The notes under the pieces are model-generated. The model did no database searches and was not told where the DNA came from. It was given only the letters and a program-made list of their open reading frames with translations. A stretch of 52,620 nucleotides of DNA from an uncultured Polaromonas sp. (lineage in GTDB: Bacteria > Pseudomonadota > Gammaproteobacteria > Burkholderiales > Burkholderiaceae_C): contig CALMEI010000001.1 in assembly GCA_937863225.1 (NCBI GenBank), positions 1 through 52,620 on the forward strand, read 5' to 3'. Position numbers and translations under genes: made by a program. Below, piece by piece: positions 46,549-52,620 of this stretch. How positions within the stretch are numbered: the first letter of the stretch is position 1; each line of letters opens with the position of its first letter.

Positions 46549-47673
46549 ATGCGCGTCCTTCATCTGATTACTTCACTTGCGGATGGAGGTGCCGAGGGGG
46601 TGCTTTATCGTCTATGTACGCACGACAGCGCCAACCAGCATTCGGTTGTTTCGATGATGGATGCTGGAAAATACAGTCCATTGCTAAAAGCAGCAGGGGT
46701 TAGCGTTCAGTCCCTGGGCATGACACGGGGGCGGGTGTCACTGCGAGGGGTGATAAAGCTGTGGCAAATTTTACGAACTGAAAGGCCAGATGCGGTTCAA
46801 ACATGGATGTATCACGCCGACCTGCTAGGCGGTGTGCTGGCACGCATGGCTGGTGTTCGTAAGGTATTTTGGGGGATTCGTAACTCCAATCTTGAGCTTG
46901 GAAATTCGCGTTGGTCGACTATTTTGATCGCTCACCTCAATGCCTTTTTATCCCGATTTGTGCCAACGCGCATCATTTGTTGTGCTGAACGTGCTCGCAC
47001 CATCCATGTGACTTTGGGTTACGCCAAGGAAAAATGCGTCGTCATACCAAATGGTTGCGATGTGCAATTATTTCAGAACGACCAAACAGCGCGCCAAAAG
47101 CTGCGCTCTGAATGGGGTGTTGATGCAGGCATGCCCTTAATTGGCATGGTCGCACGTTTCGATGCGCAGAAAGATTTTGACAATTTGCTTGCAAGCTTGG
47201 CGATCTTGAAGCAGCAAAGTTGGGTGTTTCGCTGCGTTTTGGTTGGGCATGGCTTGAATACCGCAAATGTGAAGTTGCACAAATCTCTTGAGCAAAATCA
47301 TTTGACCCAAAATGTCATTTTGCTTGATCAACGCAGCGACATACCTGCCGTGATGTCCGCCCTGGACCTGCATGTGCTTTCATCGGCTTTTGGGGAAGGC
47401 TTCCCAAATGTGCTGGCTGAGGCCATGGCTTGCGGTACACCCTGTATTGCGACGGATGTTGGGGATGCTGCAAAGATCGTGGGTGAGACTGGCTGGATTG
47501 TCTCCCCCCGTGATGCCAAAGCACTGGCAATTTCGATTGAATCTGCTTTATTGGAGCGTCAAAACGAACCGCTGGTGTGGGCAAAACGACAGCATGCTGC
47601 ACGGGAACAAATATTACGTTCTTACAAACTGGAAGACATGATCGCATCATATCTGCAAGTTTGGGGTGGTTAA
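46549..47673 (+). CDS. Glycosyltransferase, GT4 family
   Basis: The 374-residue GT-B enzyme begins MRVLHLITSLADGGAEGVLY and carries the donor-site pattern SSAFGEGFPNVLAEAMACGT (about 280-299) with EX7E. It starts six bases after the previous glycosyltransferase stop. The acceptor and linkage are not known. The stop lies eight bases before direct repeat B. Confidence 0.88.
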   Translation: MRVLHLITSLADGGAEGVLYRLCTHDSANQHSVVSMMDAGKYSPLLKAAGVSVQSLGMTRGRVSLRGVIKLWQILRTERPDAVQTWMYHADLLGGVLARMAGVRKVFWGIRNSNLELGNSRWSTILIAHLNAFLSRFVPTRIICCAERARTIHVTLGYAKEKCVVIPNGCDVQLFQNDQTARQKLRSEWGVDAGMPLIGMVARFDAQKDFDNLLASLAILKQQSWVFRCVLVGHGLNTANVKLHKSLEQNHLTQNVILLDQRSDIPAVMSALDLHVLSSAFGEGFPNVLAEAMACGTPCIATDVGDAAKIVGETGWIVSPRDAKALAISIESALLERQNEPLVWAKRQHAAREQILRSYKLEDMIASYLQVWGG

Positions 47674-47681
47674 ACCAATCA

Positions 47682-47782
47682 CCACCATTTTATATATGAA
47701 ATATGCCTCTATGCGGCGTATTTATTGCCTATAGTGCTATTAAAAATATAGCAATTGTGTTTTTTTACTTAATCAGTTGTTG
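47682..47782 (+). repeat. Direct repeat B at far end of polysaccharide island (with dispersed repeat copy 13)
   Basis: It is a near-copy of 40101-40200: CCACCATTTTATATATGAAA, the dispersed repeat (47701-47752), then CTTAATCAGTTGTTGC. The flanks outside the dispersed repeat match only between these two sites. Confidence 0.9.
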
Positions 47783-47965
47783 CACGGCTTTGAAGTGTTC
47801 GTGTTCGGCGCTTTTGAGCCATTCAAATAGCACCATTTCGGTTGTCACCAAACTTGCGCCTTCTGCGGCCAGTCGGTCATAGGCTGCATCGCGGTTGCGT
47901 TCGGTGCGGCTGGTGCAAGCGTCGGTGACCACATGCACATCAAACTCGTCCATGAGCCCCATCAC
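47765..47965 (-). pseudogene. Isochorismatase-family hydrolase, 3' fragment
   Basis: The 66-residue frame contains VVTDACTSRTERNRDAAYDR and ends LFEWLKSAEHEHFKAVQQLIK, the C-terminal third of an isochorismatase/nicotinamidase-type hydrolase. The usual protein is about 180-200 residues and holds the catalytic Asp, Lys and Cys; only the region around the Cys position (DACTSR) remains. A stop lies just upstream of the open frame. The break near 47966 marks the junction with the restriction-modification module. Confidence 0.75.
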
Positions 47966-48177
47966 GGTTTAAGGTCTTTGTTATTGGTAAATCATGTGTT
48001 TGAATTGCAATGGCTGATAAGGGGATATACTTCTTGCTAACCCTAGCCGACATTACAAAATGAGGGAGAAAATGTTGATTTTCTTGATATTTTGAGATTG
48101 TTGACAAAGTCTAATTGATACACATTAACCTCCTTTAAAGACAGAGACAAGCCAAATTTCAGAACCTAGTCAATTTA

Positions 48178-50520
48178 ATGGACTACAAAGAAAAAAAAGA
48201 ACTCAGCGAATCTGACATCAAGGCTAAATTCATCACCCCTGCGATCGTCAAAGCGGGCTGGGATGAAATGGCCCAAATACGTCGCGAGGTCACGCTCACG
48301 CCTGGTCCAGTCGTTGTACGAGGCAACTTGTCCTCGCGCAATAAAAAGAAGAAAAAGTTTGCCGACTATGTGCTGCAGAAGGAAAAGGGCGTTCCCATTG
48401 CTGTTGTTGAGGCAAAAGACAACAACTGCACCGTAAGCCATGGCCTGCAGCAAGCCTTAGGCTACGCTGAAATCCTAGATGTGCCGTGTGCCTTCAGCTC
48501 CAATGGCGATGGCTTCGCTAGTCATAACAAAGCTGCTGGCGCTGGCGAGGACACTGAAACCGAATTTGGTATGGATGGGTTTCCACCCCCCGACGAACTC
48601 TGGCGGCGGTACAAGCTCGCCCGGGGTATCTCCGAGGCTGATGAGGCACTTGTCACAGAACCCTATTTTGACGCTGGCGGCGGCAAGGAACCTCGTTACT
48701 ACCAAGCCGAAGCCATCAATCGCGTGATGGAGAAGGTGGCGCAGGGACAAAAACGATTGCTGCTGGTGATGGCAACAGGAACCGGTAAGACCTACACAAC
48801 CTTTCAAATCATCTATCGACTTTGGAAAGCCAAGAAGGTCAAACGCATTCTGTTCCTGGTTGACCGCAATATCCTGGTCGATCAGACTTTGGTCAACGAC
48901 TTCAAACCCTTCGGTTCGGTCATGACCAAAATAAAAAACCGAAAAATCGACCCGTCCTACGAAATCTACCTCGGCTTGTATCAGGCGCTCACCGGCCCCT
49001 ATGAAGAAGACAAAATCTTCAAATCTGTTTCAAGAGATTTCTTTGATCTGATCGTGATTGATGAGTGCCATCGAGGCAGCGCAAATGAGGATTCGGCCTG
49101 GAAGGAAATCCTCGAATATTTTGAAGGCGCTATCCAGCTTGGCTTGACGGCAACCCCCAAAGAAACCAAGTACGCCTCAAACATCACTTACTTTGGCGAA
49201 TCGATTTACACCTATTCCCTGAAGCAGGGCATCCAGGATGGATTTCTTGCACCCTACAAAGTGGTGCGCATCAATATCGACAAAGACCTTGAGGGCTGGA
49301 CACCGCCTGCAGGCATGACAGACGACCTGGGCAACGAAATTGAACAACGTGAATTCAATCAGATCGATATGGACCGAAGGCTAGTGCTGAATAAACGCAC
49401 AAAACTCGTGGCTGAGCGGTTGATGAAGTTGCTGAATGCCACCGACCCGTATCAAAAGACCATTGTCTTTTGCGAAGACATCGATCACGCCGAGCGTATG
49501 CGCAAGGCCATCGTCAACGCCTCCGGTCAATTGGCCAAGGAAAACAGCAAGTATGTGATGCGCATTACCGGTGACAGCATCGAAGGCAAAGCGGAGCTAG
49601 ACAACTTCATTGACCCGGAAAGTCGCTATCCCGTCATTGCGACCACCTCAGAGCTCTTGACCACTGGCGTGGATGCCAAGACCTGCAAACTCCTCGTGCT
49701 CGACAAAAGCATCAAATCCATGACCACATTCAAGCAAATCGTGGGTCGTGGCACGCGCATCGATGAATCGCACAATAAATATTTCTTCACCATCTTGGAC
49801 TTTAAAAAAGCCACCGAGTTGTTTAAGGACGCAGAATTTGATGGTGAGCCAGTGGTCATCTACGAACCTGATGGCGACGACGACCCCGTGCCACCAGACC
49901 CAGAACCAGGTGAAGACGACGGTACGGATGACGAAGACGACGGCCAAGCCGTCAAAAAATTCCATGTCAGTGGTTTGGAGGTTCGCATCCTTTCAGAGCG
50001 TGTGGAATATATCGGCGAAGATGGCCAAATGGTCACTGAGAGCTACCGTGACTACAGCCGCAAGAACATCCGCAAAGAATTTGCCTCGCTGGATAATTTT
50101 TTGCAAAAGTGGAGCAGCACGAAGAAGAAGGCCGCCATCATCGACGAGCTGGCCGAATACGGCATTGAGTTGCCAAAGCTTGCCCAAGAAGTGGGCAAAG
50201 ATTACGGCGACTTTGACCTTATTTGCCACATCGCTTTCGACCAGCCACCTTTAACTCGCAGCGAACGAGCTAACAACGTTAAGAAGCGCAACTACTTCGC
50301 TCAGTACGGCGAGCAAGCCCGTGCCGTGTTGGAAGCTCTGCTCGAAAAATACGCCGACGAAGGCGTCACAAGCATTGAGAACAACAACGTTCTGAAGTTA
50401 GATCCATTCAGAGCACTGGGCACGCCAGTCGAAATCATCAATGGTGTTTTCGGTGGCAAGGAGAAGTACGAACAAGCCGTAATGGCACTTGAAGACGAAC
50501 TCTTCAGAAAAACAAGCTAA
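48178..50520 (+). CDS. hsdR: Type I restriction enzyme, R subunit
   Basis: The 780-residue protein has an N-terminal nuclease-like region (FADYVLQKEKGVPIAVVEAKD, about 61-81, with the E-x-K end of a PD-(D/E)xK site). Helicase motifs follow: ATGTGKTYTT near 200, IDECHRG near 295, LGLTATP and QIVGRGTRIDES near 521. An acidic linker (about 563-588) and a C-terminal domain complete it. With HsdM and HsdS it translocates and cuts unmodified DNA. It is the first gene of the system, 17 bases before hsdM. Confidence 0.93.
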   Translation: MDYKEKKELSESDIKAKFITPAIVKAGWDEMAQIRREVTLTPGPVVVRGNLSSRNKKKKKFADYVLQKEKGVPIAVVEAKDNNCTVSHGLQQALGYAEILDVPCAFSSNGDGFASHNKAAGAGEDTETEFGMDGFPPPDELWRRYKLARGISEADEALVTEPYFDAGGGKEPRYYQAEAINRVMEKVAQGQKRLLLVMATGTGKTYTTFQIIYRLWKAKKVKRILFLVDRNILVDQTLVNDFKPFGSVMTKIKNRKIDPSYEIYLGLYQALTGPYEEDKIFKSVSRDFFDLIVIDECHRGSANEDSAWKEILEYFEGAIQLGLTATPKETKYASNITYFGESIYTYSLKQGIQDGFLAPYKVVRINIDKDLEGWTPPAGMTDDLGNEIEQREFNQIDMDRRLVLNKRTKLVAERLMKLLNATDPYQKTIVFCEDIDHAERMRKAIVNASGQLAKENSKYVMRITGDSIEGKAELDNFIDPESRYPVIATTSELLTTGVDAKTCKLLVLDKSIKSMTTFKQIVGRGTRIDESHNKYFFTILDFKKATELFKDAEFDGEPVVIYEPDGDDDPVPPDPEPGEDDGTDDEDDGQAVKKFHVSGLEVRILSERVEYIGEDGQMVTESYRDYSRKNIRKEFASLDNFLQKWSSTKKKAAIIDELAEYGIELPKLAQEVGKDYGDFDLICHIAFDQPPLTRSERANNVKKRNYFAQYGEQARAVLEALLEKYADEGVTSIENNNVLKLDPFRALGTPVEIINGVFGGKEKYEQAVMALEDELFRKTS

Positions 50521-50537
50521 ACAAATCGGGAAATTAG

Positions 50538-52031
50538 ATGAGCAATGTCAGCGGAGTTATCAAGTCCATTCAGGACATCATGCGCAAGGATGTCGGCGTT
50601 GATGGCGACGCCCAGCGCATCAGTCAATTGGTGTGGATGTTTTTTCTAAAAATTTACGACGACCGCGAAGCTGAAATCGAGCTATTGGAAGACAACTACA
50701 AGTCGCCGTTGCCAGAGCACCTTCGTTGGCGCGCGTGGGCCTCCGACCCGGAAGGCTTAACCGGTGACGCACTCAATGACTTTGTTAACTTGCAACTGTT
50801 TCCAACATTAAAGACCAAGCTAATGGTCAGCGGCGAAGCTGGCAAACGAGCACTGGTGATTCGCAACGTATTCGAAGATGCCTACAACTACATGAAATCG
50901 GGCACCTTGATGCGGCAGGTGATCAACAAGATCTGCGAGATCAACTTCAACAACACAGAAGACCGCCACACCTTCGGCAGCATCTACGAGCAAATTCTCA
51001 AAGACCTGCAAAGCGCTGGCAATGCCGGTGAGTTTTACACCCCACGCGCCGTAACCAAGTTCATTGTGGATCGGGTGAACCCGAAGCTTGAAGAAAGCGT
51101 GCTAGACCCAGCTTGCGGCACCGGCGGCTTCTTGGCCTGCACCATTGACCACAAGCGCGTTAACTACGTGAAAAACGCGGATGACGAAGCCATGCTGGTG
51201 GCTAGCATCCACGGCGTGGAGAAAAAATCCCTGCCTCATATGCTGTGTACTACCAACATGATTTTGCATGGCATAGACACGCCCACGCAGATTGAGCACG
51301 ACAATATGTTGAGCCGTCGTGCCTACAAAGACTACGGCGAAGCCGACCGGGTGAACGTCATCATCACCAATCCGCCCTTTGGCGGCATGGAAGAAGACGG
51401 CGTCGAGAACCAATTCCCGGCCACCCTGCGCACCCGCGAAACCGCCGATCTTTTCATGGCCCTCGTCGTCAAGCTGCTCAAAAGCCACGGCCGCGCCGCC
51501 GTCGTGCTACCCGACGGCTTCCTCTTCGGCGAAGGCATGAAGACCCGCCTCAAGCAAATGCTGCTGGAGCAATGCCATCTGCACACCATCGTGCGCCTGC
51601 CCAATGGCGTCTTCAACCCCTACACCGGCATCAAGACCAACATCCTCTTCTTCACCAAAAAGCCCGAGGCCGAATGGCCAGCCACTAAGGAAGTCTGGTT
51701 CTACGAGCACCCCTACCCCGAGGGCATTACCAGCTACAACAAGACCCGCCCTATGCAGGTCGAAGAATTCGACACCGAATGCGCATGGTGGGGCAATGAG
51801 GCCGAGGGCTTCAAGAGCCGAATCGAGACCCCGCAAGCCTGGAAGGTTAGCCTCGAAACCCTTGCCGAACGCAACTACAACCTTGACATCAAAAACCCAC
51901 ACGTCGGCGAACAGATCAACCACGACCCTGAAGAGCTGCTCGCCCAGTATCAAGGTCAGCAACAAGACATACAGGCCCTGCGCGACCAGATCAAGACCAT
52001 CCTCGCTGCGGCCCTTAGTGGAGCGCACTGA
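50538..52031 (+). CDS. hsdM: Type I restriction enzyme, M subunit
   Basis: The 497-residue protein has an N-terminal helical domain (MRKDVGVDGDAQRISQLVWM), SAM motif DPACGTGGFLA (about 190-200) and catalytic motif IITNPPFGGMEEDG (about 274-287). It methylates adenine (N6) in the site chosen by HsdS. The second half, from about 51370 on, is much richer in C- and G-ending codons than the first, suggesting a mosaic origin. It is followed at once by hsdS. Confidence 0.93.
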   Translation: MSNVSGVIKSIQDIMRKDVGVDGDAQRISQLVWMFFLKIYDDREAEIELLEDNYKSPLPEHLRWRAWASDPEGLTGDALNDFVNLQLFPTLKTKLMVSGEAGKRALVIRNVFEDAYNYMKSGTLMRQVINKICEINFNNTEDRHTFGSIYEQILKDLQSAGNAGEFYTPRAVTKFIVDRVNPKLEESVLDPACGTGGFLACTIDHKRVNYVKNADDEAMLVASIHGVEKKSLPHMLCTTNMILHGIDTPTQIEHDNMLSRRAYKDYGEADRVNVIITNPPFGGMEEDGVENQFPATLRTRETADLFMALVVKLLKSHGRAAVVLPDGFLFGEGMKTRLKQMLLEQCHLHTIVRLPNGVFNPYTGIKTNILFFTKKPEAEWPATKEVWFYEHPYPEGITSYNKTRPMQVEEFDTECAWWGNEAEGFKSRIETPQAWKVSLETLAERNYNLDIKNPHVGEQINHDPEELLAQYQGQQQDIQALRDQIKTILAAALSGAH

Positions 52032-52033
52032 GC

Positions 52034-52620
52034 ATGGACACTGATCAACTTATCACCGAACACCTCGACCTGTGGACCGCAGCCATCAAGCGCAGATCCA
52101 CCGCAGGTCGGGGCACGTCCCGCAAGATTGAGCTCTATGGAATCAAGAAACTGCGCGAGCTGATTCTGGAGCTAGCCGTGCGTGGTCTACTGGTGCCGCA
52201 AAACCCTAAGGACGAACCCGCGAGCGAACTGCTCAAGAAGATCGCTGCTGAGAGGGCGAGGCTGGTGAAGGAAGGGAAGATTAAGCAGGACAAATCTTTG
52301 CCTTCGACGAGCATTGGAAGAGCCATACCTTACATCCCAACAGGTTGGGCTTGTGAGCGCTTTGGCAATTTTGCAGTTATCGAACGCGGCGGATCGCCAA
52401 GACCTATCCAGTCTTATCTGACTGATCAACCAGATGGACTCAATTGGATAAAAATTGGCGATACGGATATCGGGGGCAAGTACATCGTCGCCACGACAGA
52501 AAAGATCATTAAGGAAGGTCTGAGTAAGACAAGAATGGTGTACCCCGGTGATTTTCTATTGACCAATTCGATGAGTTTTGGTCGTCCTTACATTACAAAA
52601 ATTGAAGGATGCATTAACGA
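52034..52620 (+). CDS. hsdS: Type I restriction enzyme, S subunit, partial
   Basis: At least 195 residues are present, running off the window. The start ATG 52034 lies two bases after the hsdM stop. A helical N-terminal segment (LITEHLDLWTAAIKRRSTAG and LYGIKKLRELILELAVRGLL) leads into the start of the first target-recognition domain (PTGWACERFGNFAVIERGGS, then LNWIKIGDTDIGG). HsdS sets the DNA sequence recognised by the complex. Confidence 0.9.
   Translation, partial: MDTDQLITEHLDLWTAAIKRRSTAGRGTSRKIELYGIKKLRELILELAVRGLLVPQNPKDEPASELLKKIAAERARLVKEGKIKQDKSLPSTSIGRAIPYIPTGWACERFGNFAVIERGGSPRPIQSYLTDQPDGLNWIKIGDTDIGGKYIVATTEKIIKEGLSKTRMVYPGDFLLTNSMSFGRPYITKIEGCIN

Larger units (their letters stand above)
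40107..47681. other. Putative polysaccharide island at ssrA
   Basis: Six genes for sugar-nucleotide synthesis, glycosyl transfer and export lie between direct repeats A and B. The repeats flank the block and both carry remnants of the same ancestral junction, tmRNA end followed by the end of a convergent isochorismatase gene. No integrase or recombinase gene is inside. The first and third genes are AT-rich and use TTG starts. This suggests acquired DNA, possibly through recombination between repeats. Confidence 0.55.

Noticed and set aside
40107-47681. Classical integrative element with its own integrase at ssrA
   Set aside because: No recombinase, excisionase or plasmid genes are found between the direct repeats.
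1-52620. CRISPR arrays
   Set aside because: The repeats seen are dispersed singly or in one pair and are not regularly spaced.

Overview
The window is a chromosomal segment of a betaproteobacterium, most likely a Burkholderiales member close to Comamonadaceae. The evidence is the tmRNA tag peptide ANDERFALAA, the fused aroA-cmk gene, and the block pheA-tyrA-aroA/cmk-rpsA-ihfB-lapA-lapB-hldE1-hldD-comEA next to gyrA-ompA-ubiG-gph. Base composition is moderate (roughly half GC by eye). No organism name is claimed.

Layout. 1-4419 (mostly minus strand): a partial unknown gene, an ArsP-type permease, a SigZ-like ECF sigma factor, an MFS transporter with a 55-residue single-span partner, and a TauE/SafE exporter. 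4537-8189 (plus): a MoxR ATPase, a metallopeptidase-like/VWA protein, a DsrS-like protein and a small partner, forming one operon. 8307-12641 (minus): an array of integron gene cassettes with four recognisable attC sites and no integrase in the window. Its cargo looks defensive: a TIR-like effector, an Mrr-type nuclease with a zinc ribbon, a PIN ribonuclease, and an overlapping pair of unknown genes. 13012-18293 (plus): parE, a lytic transglycosylase and parC. 18391-21280: tungstate-type ABC permease and ATPase, an S24 regulator and CrcB. 21421-34837 (minus): the housekeeping block of DNA uptake, LPS heptose, LPS assembly control, IHF, ribosomal protein S1, aromatic amino acids and gyrase A. 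35111-39671 (plus): two OmpA-type genes (one lacking its C-terminal domain, one broken by an in-frame stop), ubiG, gph and a large secreted unknown. 39722-40106: tmRNA. 40107-47681: a polysaccharide island (UDP-glucose dehydrogenase, UDP-glucuronate epimerase, an unknown, an ABC exporter, two GT4 glycosyltransferases). 47765-52620: an isochorismatase remnant and a type I restriction-modification system that runs off the window.

Two patterns cut across the annotation. First, a short dispersed repeat (about 40-50 bp, core GCGGCGTATTTATTGCCT, ending in a small inverted repeat GCTAT...ATAGC) occurs about 13 times. Most copies are intergenic, but several lie inside genes: they encode part of the signal peptide of the lytic transglycosylase and of the 37965-39671 protein, a loop in AroA, and the membrane/ATPase linker of the ABC exporter. 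Second, the polysaccharide island is bounded by a direct repeat of about 100 bp. It starts at the CCACCA end of tmRNA and includes the last codons of an isochorismatase gene, so both ends carry remnants of the same ancestral ssrA-isochorismatase junction.

All calls come from reading the sequence and translated frames; no database or structure search was run.
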